In this document: positions 23,573 through 30,353 of the stretch, in pieces
Layout: each line of letters begins with the position of its first letter
How positions within the stretch are numbered: the stretch's first letter is position 1
Origin: Pseudomonas grimontii
GTDB lineage: Bacteria > Pseudomonadota > Gammaproteobacteria > Pseudomonadales > Pseudomonadaceae
Assembly: GCF_007858185.1 (NCBI RefSeq)
Contig: NZ_VFES01000037.1
Span: 1 to 47,985 of the forward strand
DNA: 47,985 bases
Reading direction: 5' to 3'
The notes under the pieces: model-generated
What the model saw: the letters and a program-made list of their open reading frames with translations, nothing else
The model's database searches: none
Told to the model about the DNA's origin: nothing
Made by a program: the position numbers and the translations under genes

Positions 23573-23727
23573 TGGGCACCCCCTGCGGCTTCCAGGGCGC
23601 GAGCCTTGGACATATGGGCGTTGTAACGGGAAAGGCGTGTAGCGAGGCTGGAGTTGGCGTGTAAAGCGGCGAGAGCCATTGCTCGATGAGCAGCGGCGCG
23701 AATTTTGGACGGATTGAGGGCAGGCAT
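23569..23727 (-). CDS. Small basic protein, 52 aa, target of the C4-like RNA
   Basis: A 52-aa basic helical protein (PSKIRAAAHRAMALAALHAN, RLSRYNAHMSKARALEAAGG) starting at ATG 23727 with GGAG about 9 bases upstream. Its ribosome site lies within AACUUGGA, which is exactly complementary to the exposed loop of the upstream structured RNA. It is therefore the probable control point for the whole 52/94/90-aa/helicase chain, whose members overlap by 4 bases. Its function is unknown. Confidence 0.65.
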   Translation of the reverse strand: MPALNPSKIRAAAHRAMALAALHANSSLATRLSRYNAHMSKARALEAAGGAQ

Positions 23728-23736
23728 AGGTGACAC

Positions 23737-23744
23737 TCCAAGTT
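23737..23744 (-). promoter_or_regulatory. C4 target site overlapping the ribosome site
   Basis: On the minus strand this reads AACUUGGA and contains the start of the Shine-Dalgarno GGAG. It is complementary over all 8 bases to UCCAAGUU in the loop at 23817-23824. Confidence 0.6.
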
Positions 23745-23784
23745 TGAAGATGGAGCTGCCACTGATCGTCGCCAAACGAATTAG

Positions 23785-23863
23785 GGTGGCAGCTGTGCGC
23801 AGGTTGGCGAACCGGGAACTTGGAACCCGGCAGACCCGAAGGTCTCCCACGCACAGCTGCCAT
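23785..23863 (-). ncRNA. C4-type antisense RNA
   Basis: On the minus strand, an outer stem of ~14 pairs (GGCAGCTGTGCG pairing with CGCACAGCTGCC) encloses two hairpins. One is AGACC-TTCG-GGTCT; the other is CCGGG-TTCCAAGTT-CCCGG. This three-way structure matches the C4 antisense RNAs of phages P1, P7 and P22 and of prophage-like elements, which block translation of the gene just downstream. Here the loop base-pairs with the ribosome site of the 52-aa gene (23737-23744), which strongly supports the assignment. It probably shares a transcript with the small-ORF operon and is released by processing, as in P1. Confidence 0.8.
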
Positions 23864-23882
23864 AACACGAAACGGCAGGCAC

Positions 23883-23912
23883 AAAAAAAGCGCCTGCTGT
23901 CGGATGGGGCGC
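23883..23912 (-). terminator. Intrinsic terminator upstream of the C4 RNA
   Basis: On the minus strand GCGCC and GGCGC enclose 13 bases and are followed by seven Ts. It lies between the 101-aa gene and the C4 RNA and could end the regulatory transcript, leaving the C4 operon to its own promoter or to regulated read-through. Confidence 0.5.
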
Positions 23913-24065
23913 CTGTGCGCCAAGTAACTCGGGTCGCCAAACCCGGTCGCTGAATTTGCAGCGACGGGCACACAGTAACGCCCGTTTTTTGAAAGTGCAA
24001 CTGTGCAGATCTCTTGCGGATTTTTTTGATGCGGCATAAATTGATCAGGCATGTAGATTTACCTC

Positions 24066-24091
24066 AACGCCTCCGGTTGCCGCCGGAGGCG
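24066..24091. terminator. Hairpin terminator after the AlpA operon
   Basis: ACGCCTCCGG and CCGGAGGCGT form a 10-pair stem with a short loop. A TTTT tract follows in the plus direction, with an AAAAC stretch on the other side. It lies 9 bases beyond the stop of the 101-aa minus-strand gene. Confidence 0.55.
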
Positions 24092-24099
24092 TTTTCGTT

Positions 24100-24405
24100 T
24101 CAGGCATTGGCTTCCCAGCGCAGGGAGAGCAGTGGCAGGAAGTCGCCGTCGAGGCAAGATCGTGCATCTTCGTAAGCGTCGATTTGTTGCCTTTCATCTA
24201 CGATCACTGCACGCGGGGCTTCATTGGGTACTGACAGTGCGCACCAGGTGCCGTCAGCCCATCGCATGACTAGAACTACTCGATTAAGGCATTTTTGTTG
24301 CGTTCTGTGACGCTCAAAACGTTGCATCCATCGCGACGAGAAACCGACTTTTCTGAGTACAGAGAAGGGCTGCAAAATGGCCTTGTTAGCGACACGATTC
24401 GTCAT
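24100..24405 (-). CDS. Small hypothetical protein, 101 aa, coupled to AlpA
   Basis: A 101-aa protein (KVGFSSRWMQRFERHRTQQKC, VVLVMRWADGTWCALSVPNEA, DFLPLLSLRWEANA) with a basic N-terminal half. The true start is the ATG at 24405, overlapping the AlpA gene stop as ATGA; the open frame upstream to 24666 overlaps AlpA and is not used. No family recognised. It was probably acquired with the AlpA/HTH regulator unit. Confidence 0.6.
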   Translation of the reverse strand: MTNRVANKAILQPFSVLRKVGFSSRWMQRFERHRTQQKCLNRVVLVMRWADGTWCALSVPNEAPRAVIVDERQQIDAYEDARSCLDGDFLPLLSLRWEANA

Positions 24406-24755
24406 GCAGCCACCCGGTCGCGGGCCGCGATACGCGCCCGTGTCCAATTCAAAATTTCGGCTAATACCCAAGCGACCGGAGCCCCACGCGCATTGCTGTC
24501 GGTGAGCTTCACCGCTTGCGGAAAGCCGCTCTCTGGCTGGCTCATAAGTTTGTAAACCGTTGCGCGGCCGATACCTGTCAGGGCTATGACTTGATTGATG
24601 CGTATCAGCGTGGCGGCCGGATCGAACTGTCCCATTTCCGTATGAGGCGCGCTGATCGGCAAGCATGCTGATCCGCTAGGGGCCTTTTGGTGACTTTCTC
24701 GTGGAGTGGAGGGGGCAAGCCCCACAACTTTTGCAGATTGCTTTGGGGCGCTCAT
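24402..24755 (-). CDS. alpA: AlpA-family phage/element regulator
   Basis: A 117-aa protein whose C-terminal ~75 residues match the AlpA/excisionase-type MerR-like winged helix (LIRINQVIALTGIGRATVYKLM, FPQAVKLTDSNARGAPVAWVLAEILNW). AlpA proteins activate integrase or excision functions of P4-like and CP4-57-type elements. The Ser/Pro-rich first 40 residues are an extension; an internal ATG (residue 41) could be the real start. It shares one base with the stop codon of the upstream HTH gene and overlaps the downstream gene by 4. Confidence 0.85.
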   Translation of the reverse strand: MSAPKQSAKVVGLAPSTPRESHQKAPSGSACLPISAPHTEMGQFDPAATLIRINQVIALTGIGRATVYKLMSQPESGFPQAVKLTDSNARGAPVAWVLAEILNWTRARIAARDRVAA

Positions 24756-25003
24756 CAGGTCCTGTCTCCAGCGATTTTTGCAGGTGAGCGCAGTTGGGTT
24801 TCAAGCCACGCGACTACGTCTTGGGAGCGATAACGAACCCGAGATCCGGTTTTGATATAGGGAAGTGAGTTGCTGCGAGAACTTCGCCAGGCGGCAAGCG
24901 TTCGGCTGGACAGGCCTAGTGCATTAGCAACTTGGTCGGTAGTGAGCAAACAAGCAGGGGGGAGAGAGGTAGTGGAGTGGTCTGAGGTGTCGTGAGGCTG
25001 CAT
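24755..25003 (-). CDS. Helix-turn-helix (excisionase-like) DNA-binding protein
   Basis: An 82-aa protein with an HTH_17/MerR-like domain: LLTTDQVANALGLSSRTLAAWR, then SLPYIKTGSRVRYRSQDVVAWL, the recognisable wing and helix pattern of small excisionase-like binders. AGGAAAC precedes the ATG at 25003. It heads the minus-strand regulatory operon next to AlpA and ~490 bases from the integrase gene, so a role in excision or in repression of the operon is likely. Confidence 0.8.
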   Translation of the reverse strand: MQPHDTSDHSTTSLPPACLLTTDQVANALGLSSRTLAAWRSSRSNSLPYIKTGSRVRYRSQDVVAWLETQLRSPAKIAGDRT

Positions 25004-25493
25004 AGCGCGTTTCCTGTCGTAGTTCGTACAGGCCCCAGCTATGTAAACGATTTTCTATTTTTTAAAAGTTTTATTTTTATAGTTTTCGACGCAGGTTTTA
25101 TGGATAAGACAATTTAAGTGAGCAAGATCGCAGCAAAGTTTCAGTTTTTTCCGGGGCTGTCCTACCTTGCCCTACTGGTTTTCTATACAGTTATAAATCG
25201 GAAAGTTAGAAATGAAATCCAGTTAAGTCCCGACGAACGGTAGTCCCCTGAGCCCCTTCTGGTAGTCCGATAACAGCGGTCCCTCCTTAGTGTGGGGCGA
25301 CCAATAAGAGATGGCCGCCAGAGGTTTTGGGCGCCTTAGGCGTAACACACTTTTGACGCGTAACACATGGTGTACGGATCTCTTTTAATACGTGTTACGC
25401 AAGAAATATTCAATAAAATCAAGTATTTGGTCGGATGCGTAACGTGCGTAACACCAGTAACACCGATTTTTGATGGGTGTGCGGTTGGCGTAT
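25004..25493. other. Control/origin region between the regulators and the integrase
   Basis: No gene. The part next to 25003 is AT-rich and should hold the promoter of the HTH-AlpA operon. The rest contains the right iteron cluster (25342-25463). The region between (25140-25330) shows no clear repeat. Confidence 0.5.
25342..25463 (-). repeat. Iteron cluster, right: GTGTTAC repeats in inverted orientation
   Basis: The complement GTAACAC occurs at 25342, 25360, 25448 and 25457, with GTAACGT at 25439; 25439, 25448 and 25457 keep an exact 9-base period. One GTGTTAC in the opposite sense lies at 25392. The cluster is 122 bases long and is close to a mirror image of the left one at 11074-11195, about 14 kb away. 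Confidence 0.65.
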
Positions 25494-26729
25494 TCAACCC
25501 GCCTTGCCAAACTGTCCCTGAATAATGTTGCCATCTACTAGCTCATCCAGATGATCTGCGTACCACTGCATCATCACTCTGCGCTGAGGCAGGTAAACCG
25601 CCTTGTTGTACACCCCTGCTATTCCTTCCTTTGCATGAGAGAGCTGGGCCTCAATGTGATTCTCATCGAAACCCTGCTCATTGAGTATGGTGCTGGCGAT
25701 GTGGCGAAAGCCGTGGCCTGTTTGCCGACCGGCATATCCCAGTCTGCGGAGCGCCATCAGAAAGACTGTGTTGCTACGGGGGATTGTCCTGTCCTTCCTG
25801 CCGGGAAATAGGAGAGGGTACGCACCTGTCAGTGTCCGCAGCTCAGTGAGTGCTTCGACTGCCTGTCGAGAGAGAGGCACCACATGTTCGCGACGACGTT
25901 TCATTCGCTCGGCTGGGATCGTCCATAGCTTTTTGGAAAGATCGATTTCTGACCAGCGTGCTTCTCGGATCTCGCTCGGGCGCGATGCTAATAAGGAAAG
26001 CAAGCGAAGCCCTATACGAACGTCCTTTGCGTGAGGGTAGGAGTTGATCGCTCGAAGTAGCGCAGGCAGTTCTTCAATCGAAACGTGTGCATAGTTTTCA
26101 GCGCTACGTGATTGCAGGAATTTGCTGAGACCTTCAAGGGGGTTGTGGGCGGCTCGTCCTGTTACACGGGCCAGGTCATAGATCTCTTTGCAAAAGGCAC
26201 GAACTCGGCCCATTTGTTCAATGATCCCCTTCTGCTCCATGCCACGTAGAAACTCCATCCATTCCAGGGGCAATATTTCTGTGTACACGCGTTTACCGAA
26301 GACGGGGAACACGTGAAGCTCAAGTGCGCCAAGTACTCGTCGAGACGTACCTGATTCCCAGCTTGTGCGTCTGGCCTCAAACCACTCGCGGCCTAGCGCT
26401 TCAAAGGTGTTGTTGGCAGCAACCTGGTCTGCAACCTTGCGAGCTTGCTTGCTCACCAAAGGATTTTTGCCAGTCGATGCATCATCCCGAAGTTGAGCTG
26501 CTTTCTGTCTCGCTAATGAGCCACTGATTTCCGGGTAGCCGCCGAGGCCCAGCCAAGACCATTTGCCGTCTGGCTTTTTGTATCGCAGCTCCCACGATTT
26601 TTGTCCGTTAGGTTTTACCCGAAAGTACAGACCATTCCCGTCCTGCTCCCGATACGTAGCGTGCTCGGGCTCCAGGCCTGCGAGCGTGGTGTCTGCTAAG
26701 GGGCGGCGTTTGATTTCAGAGCGCTTCAC
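25494..26729 (-). CDS. int: Tyrosine integrase of the P4 type
   Basis: A 411-aa site-specific recombinase. An N-terminal DUF4102-like arm-binding domain (ERDGNGLYFRV-like text: YREQDGNGLYFRVKPNGQKSW, WLGLGGYPEISGSLARQKA) is followed by a core-binding domain. The catalytic domain shows Arg in SRPSEIREARW, HGFRHIAST (H-x-x-R), LSHA and the nucleophile Tyr in GVYNKAVY. All members of the R-H-R-H-Y set appear intact. It starts at a GTG (26729). It lies between the tRNA-Arg end and the element's regulators, pointing into the element, as in P4-like integrations, and should recombine the direct repeats at 9656 and 26764. Confidence 0.93.
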   Translation of the reverse strand: MKRSEIKRRPLADTTLAGLEPEHATYREQDGNGLYFRVKPNGQKSWELRYKKPDGKWSWLGLGGYPEISGSLARQKAAQLRDDASTGKNPLVSKQARKVADQVAANNTFEALGREWFEARRTSWESGTSRRVLGALELHVFPVFGKRVYTEILPLEWMEFLRGMEQKGIIEQMGRVRAFCKEIYDLARVTGRAAHNPLEGLSKFLQSRSAENYAHVSIEELPALLRAINSYPHAKDVRIGLRLLSLLASRPSEIREARWSEIDLSKKLWTIPAERMKRRREHVVPLSRQAVEALTELRTLTGAYPLLFPGRKDRTIPRSNTVFLMALRRLGYAGRQTGHGFRHIASTILNEQGFDENHIEAQLSHAKEGIAGVYNKAVYLPQRRVMMQWYADHLDELVDGNIIQGQFGKAG

Positions 26730-26762
26730 TTCCTGTATGCCTCCAGTTATAGGAATCTCAAA

Positions 26763-26783
26763 GCATACACGTGGGCATACACG
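26763..26783. promoter_or_regulatory. Candidate integrase arm-type site, right end
   Basis: Two GCATACACG units separated by TGG, 33 bases upstream of the integrase start. They match 9864-9884 at 20 of 21 positions in the same orientation. They may also serve autoregulation of the integrase promoter. Confidence 0.5.
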
Positions 26784-26910
26784 GCGGGAAGTTATAGGGG
26801 TGGACAGGGATGGATAGCCAGAAACAAGAAAGCCCGCACGGGGCGGGCTTCTTGGGGTGTTTCGTAGACTGTCTGAGACAGCCCGAGACTGCTATATGGT
26901 GCACCCGGCG
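26764..26910. repeat. Right attachment repeat (attR), overlapping tRNA-Arg
   Basis: Direct repeat of 9656-9801. Its right end overlaps the CCA and acceptor stem of tRNA-Arg. The element brings its own copy of the tRNA's downstream terminator, so the tRNA stays functional after integration. Confidence 0.85.
26830..26850 (-). terminator. Terminator of tRNA-Arg
   Basis: AAGCCCGC and GCGGGCTT form an 8-pair stem followed, on the minus strand, by TTCTTGTTT. It lies about 47 bases after the tRNA. The same hairpin is present in the left repeat at 9722-9742. Confidence 0.75.
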
Positions 26911-26973
26911 GGATTCGAACCCACGACCCCTGCCTTCGGAGGGCAGTACTCTATCCAGCTGAGCTACGGATGC
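26897..26973 (-). tRNA. tRNA-Arg (anticodon CCG)
   Basis: A 77-base cloverleaf on the minus strand. Acceptor GCATCCG pairs with CGGGTGC, the discriminator is A with an encoded CCA, the anticodon stem CTGCC/GGCAG carries the loop CTCCGAA (anticodon CCG) and the T-loop is TTCGAAT. It reads codon CGG. Its 3' end is the integration site of the 17-kb element. Confidence 0.95.
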
Positions 26974-27343
26974 TTGTGCGGGCGACATCATACCCATGTC
27001 GACCTTGGGCGTCCATGCCGGTCTTTGGCCGTTTCCGAGTAGGAATTTGCCGCTGGAAGGCCCTGCGCCGGGCGCCGTTGGTCAATGCGGCGGAACGCGC
27101 TCAAATCACGCTGATCTGAAAGTTCCGGCAAATGCGCGGTTTTCGTTCTTTTTTTCGAACAGACTATTGCCCTGTACCCCCATTGATCCTAGGATTCGTT
27201 TGAGATTTCAAACGCTCTGTCTCTCGTGTGCTATTCATTGATCGCGCGCGCGGGGGCTGATTTCCCTGACGGCAGCCCACAAGGCGCCTTTCAACAACTC
27301 TAATTCGCTCCGCGTGCGCGCGGTGCTGTTAAGGAAACCCGAC
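26974..27343. other. Intergenic region between tRNA-Arg and gabD
   Basis: No gene is seen. It contains the tRNA promoter on one side and the gabD leader on the other. CGTTTGA-GATT-TCAAACG (27197-27214) is a palindrome that could be an operator. AAGGAAA (27331-27337) is the gabD ribosome site. Confidence 0.5.
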
Positions 27344-28786
27344 ATGCAGCTCAAAGATTCCCAGTTGTTCCGCCAGCAGGCCTTTATCGATGGCGCTTGG
27401 GTGGATGCGGACAACGGATCGACCATCAAGGTCAACAACCCTGCCACGGGCGAGATTATCGGCACCGTGCCAAAGATGGGCGCCGCGGAAACCCGCCGCG
27501 CCATCGAAGCCGCCGACAAGGCGCTGCCGGCCTGGCGTGCACTGACCGCCAAGGAGCGCGCCAACAAGCTGCGCCGTTGGTTCGAGCTGCTGATCGAAAA
27601 CCAGGATGACCTCGGTCGCCTGATGACCCTCGAGCAAGGCAAGCCGCTGGCTGAAGCCAAGGGCGAAATCGTCTACGCTGCGTCCTTTATCGAGTGGTTC
27701 GCCGAAGAAGCCAAGCGCATCTATGGCGACGTGATTCCCGGTCACCAGCCCGACAAGCGCCTGATCGTGATCAAGCAGCCTATCGGCGTGACCGCTGCGA
27801 TCACGCCGTGGAACTTCCCGGCCGCGATGATCACCCGTAAAGCCGGCCCGGCCCTGGCCGCCGGTTGCACCATGGTGATCAAGCCGGCCTCGCAAACCCC
27901 GTTCTCGGCCCTGGCCCTGGTTGAGCTGGCGCACCGTGCCGGTATCCCCAAAGGCGTGCTGAGCGTGGTCACCGGCAGCGCTGGCGACATCGGCGGCGAG
28001 CTGACCAGTAACCCGATCGTACGTAAATTGTCCTTCACCGGTTCGACCGAAATCGGTCGCCAGTTGATGGCCGAGTGCGCCAAGGACATCAAGAAAGTCT
28101 CCTTGGAGCTGGGCGGCAACGCGCCGTTTATCGTGTTCGACGACGCGGACCTGGATAAGGCCGTCGAAGGCGCGATCATCTCCAAGTACCGCAACAACGG
28201 CCAGACCTGCGTCTGCGCCAACCGCCTGTACATCCAGGATTCGGTGTACGACGCGTTCGCCGAAAAACTGAAAGTCGCGGTGGCCAAATTGAAGATCGGC
28301 AACGGTCTGGAAGAAGGCACCACCACCGGCCCGCTGATCGACGAAAAAGCCGTGGCCAAGGTTCAGGAACACATTGCCGACGCCCTGAGCAAAGGCGCCA
28401 AGCTGCTGGCCGGTGGCAAGGTCATGGAAGGCAACTTCTTTGAACCGACCATCCTGGTCGACGTGCCGAAAAACGCCGCCGTCGCCAAGGAAGAAACCTT
28501 CGGCCCGCTGGCGCCGCTGTTCCGCTTCAAAGACGAAGCCGAAGTGATCGCGATGTCCAACGACACCGAGTTCGGCCTGGCTTCCTACTTCTACGCCCGC
28601 GACCTGGGCCGTGTGTTCCGTGTGGCCGAAGCCCTGGAATACGGCATGGTCGGGGTCAATACCGGGTTGATCTCCAACGAAGTGGCGCCGTTCGGCGGTA
28701 TCAAGGCCTCGGGCCTGGGCCGTGAAGGCTCCAAGTACGGGATCGAGGACTACCTGGAAATCAAATACCTCTGCCTGGGCATCTAA
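27344..28786 (+). CDS. gabD: NADP-dependent succinate-semialdehyde dehydrogenase
   Basis: A 480-aa aldehyde dehydrogenase that oxidises succinate semialdehyde to succinate, the last step of GABA use. Visible motifs are the catalytic Glu in SLELGGNAPFIVFDDADLD and the nucleophilic Cys in NNGQTCVCANR; FTGSTEIGRQL belongs to the NADP site. The N-terminus (DSQLFRQQAFIDGAWVDADNG) and length match GabD closely. The ATG at 27344 has AAGGAAA upstream; an earlier in-frame start at 27314 does not. gabT follows 182 bases downstream, with a hairpin between them that may reduce read-through. Confidence 0.95.
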   Translation: MQLKDSQLFRQQAFIDGAWVDADNGSTIKVNNPATGEIIGTVPKMGAAETRRAIEAADKALPAWRALTAKERANKLRRWFELLIENQDDLGRLMTLEQGKPLAEAKGEIVYAASFIEWFAEEAKRIYGDVIPGHQPDKRLIVIKQPIGVTAAITPWNFPAAMITRKAGPALAAGCTMVIKPASQTPFSALALVELAHRAGIPKGVLSVVTGSAGDIGGELTSNPIVRKLSFTGSTEIGRQLMAECAKDIKKVSLELGGNAPFIVFDDADLDKAVEGAIISKYRNNGQTCVCANRLYIQDSVYDAFAEKLKVAVAKLKIGNGLEEGTTTGPLIDEKAVAKVQEHIADALSKGAKLLAGGKVMEGNFFEPTILVDVPKNAAVAKEETFGPLAPLFRFKDEAEVIAMSNDTEFGLASYFYARDLGRVFRVAEALEYGMVGVNTGLISNEVAPFGGIKASGLGREGSKYGIEDYLEIKYLCLGI

Positions 28787-28808
28787 GCCCCGTAAGAGAT
28801 TGCAGCAA

Positions 28809-28842
28809 ACGCAAAGGGCACGAGAGCGCTGACCCTTTGCGT
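28809..28842 (+). terminator. Hairpin between gabD and gabT
   Basis: ACGCAAAGGG and CCCTTTGCGT form a 10-pair stem followed by GTTTC. It could be a weak terminator or attenuate transcription into gabT. Confidence 0.45.
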
Positions 28843-28968
28843 GTTTCACATCGTTATTCGTAGTGGCCGGGAAAGCTGTGGCAGTCGATCATCGCATGCT
28901 GCCGTAGTTGCCTCCCCGCCACGTATTCCTTGAGCAACGCCACCCGATGAGTGGCGAATGAGGACTTT

Positions 28969-30246
28969 ATGAGCAAGACCAACGCTTCCCTGATGAAACG
29001 CCGCGAAGCCGCTGTACCGCGCGGTGTTGGCCAGATTCACCCGATCTTCGCCGAATCCGCGAAGAACGCCAGCGTGACCGACGTTGAAGGTCGCGAGTTC
29101 ATCGATTTCGCCGGCGGTATCGCGGTGCTGAACACCGGCCACGTGCACCCGAAAATCATCGCCGCCGTGACCGAGCAGCTGAACAAGCTGACCCACACCT
29201 GCTTCCAGGTACTGGCGTACGAGCCGTACGTAGAAGTCTGCGAAAAAGTGAACGCCAAGGTTCCGGGCGATTTCGCCAAGAAAACCCTGTTGGTCACCAC
29301 CGGTTCCGAAGCCGTTGAAAACGCTGTGAAAATCGCCCGTGCCGCGACTGGCCGTGCCGGCGTGATCGCCTTCACCGGCGCCTACCACGGCCGTACCATG
29401 ATGACCTTGGGTCTCACCGGTAAAGTCGTGCCTTACTCGGCCGGCATGGGCCTGATGCCAGGCGGCGTGTTCCGCGCGCTGTACCCGAACGAACTGCACG
29501 GTGTCAGCGACGACGACTCCATCGCCAGCATCGAACGCATCTTCAAGAACGATGCCGAGCCGCGTGATATTGCCGCCATCATCATCGAGCCGGTACAAGG
29601 CGAGGGCGGTTTCTACGTCGCGCCGAAGTCTTTCATGAAGCGCCTGCGTGAGCTGTGCGACAAGCACGGCATCCTGCTGATCGCCGACGAAGTGCAAACC
29701 GGTGCCGGCCGTACCGGTACCTTCTTCGCCATGGAACAGATGGGCGTTGCCGCCGACCTGACCACCTTCGCCAAATCCATCGCTGGCGGTTTCCCGCTGG
29801 CCGGTGTGTGCGGCAAGGCCGAATACATGGACGCCATTGCTCCCGGTGGCCTGGGCGGCACCTACGCCGGTAGCCCGATCGCTTGCGCCGCTGCGCTGGC
29901 GGTGATGGAAGTGTTCGAAGAAGAGCACCTGTTGGACCGCTGCAAGGCTGTGGGCGAGCGCCTGGTGACCGGCCTCAAGGCGATCCAGGCCAAGTACCCG
30001 GTGATCGGCGACGTGCGTGCCCTGGGCGCGATGATCGCGGTCGAGCTGTTCGACGATGGCGATACCCACAAGCCAAACGCTGCGGCCGTTGCCTCTGTGG
30101 TGGCCAAGGCGCGTGACAAGGGCCTGATCCTGCTGTCCTGCGGCACCTACGGCAACGTATTGCGCGTACTGGTCCCGCTGACCGCACCGGACGAACAGTT
30201 GGACAAAGGCTTGGCGATCATCGAAGAGTGCTTCTCCGAGCTGTAA
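28969..30246 (+). CDS. gabT: 4-aminobutyrate aminotransferase
   Basis: A 425-aa class III PLP-dependent transaminase that moves the amino group of GABA to 2-oxoglutarate, giving succinate semialdehyde for GabD. Features: FAGGIAVLNTGHVHP near the N-terminus, TTGSEAVENAVKIARAATGR for cofactor phosphate binding, IIIEPVQGEGGFYVAP, the cofactor Asp in ADEVQTGAGRTG, and the Schiff-base Lys in TTFAKSIAGGFPLAGV. The length is typical. TGAGGA precedes the ATG at 28969. A strong terminator follows. Confidence 0.95.
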   Translation: MSKTNASLMKRREAAVPRGVGQIHPIFAESAKNASVTDVEGREFIDFAGGIAVLNTGHVHPKIIAAVTEQLNKLTHTCFQVLAYEPYVEVCEKVNAKVPGDFAKKTLLVTTGSEAVENAVKIARAATGRAGVIAFTGAYHGRTMMTLGLTGKVVPYSAGMGLMPGGVFRALYPNELHGVSDDDSIASIERIFKNDAEPRDIAAIIIEPVQGEGGFYVAPKSFMKRLRELCDKHGILLIADEVQTGAGRTGTFFAMEQMGVAADLTTFAKSIAGGFPLAGVCGKAEYMDAIAPGGLGGTYAGSPIACAAALAVMEVFEEEHLLDRCKAVGERLVTGLKAIQAKYPVIGDVRALGAMIAVELFDDGDTHKPNAAAVASVVAKARDKGLILLSCGTYGNVLRVLVPLTAPDEQLDKGLAIIEECFSEL

Positions 30247-30269
30247 GCGGAAGCTGACATGATCGACAG

Positions 30270-30297
30270 AAAAAACCCGCTCCGGCGGGTTTTTTTG
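30270..30297 (+). terminator. Terminator after gabT
   Basis: AAAAAACCCGC and GCGGGTTTTTTT around TCCG form a classic Rho-independent hairpin with a long T tract. Confidence 0.9.
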
Positions 30298-30353
30298 TGC
30301 CCTTGCAGCACCTTCAGACCTCGTCGCACCGCCCCTCCCACAGTGATCGGCAT

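Larger units (their letters stand above)
9802..26910. mobile_element. Integrative element at tRNA-Arg(CCG), satellite-like, with defence cargo
   Basis: The segment between the two direct repeats is ~17.1 kb. It has a tyrosine integrase next to the tRNA end, AlpA/HTH regulators, a C4-type antisense RNA, a large primase-helicase and mirror-image iteron arrays. It lacks capsid, tail or conjugation genes. That combination fits a P4-like satellite or replicating genomic island. Bases 11.9-18.5 kb are markedly AT-richer than the flanks and carry a retron and two unassigned loci, indicating stepwise cargo acquisition. Confidence 0.8.

Noticed and set aside
26980..27340. A small protein gene before gabD (81-codon frame at 26996-27241)
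   Set aside because: The frame is composed of tRNA-flank and promoter sequence, with no ribosome site or conserved features.
27329..28849. 506-codon minus-strand frame opposite gabD
   Set aside because: Composition is that of a reversed high-GC gene, and gabD itself is unmistakable.
28846..30069. 407-codon minus-strand frame opposite gabT
   Set aside because: Antisense shadow of gabT with no recognisable protein features.
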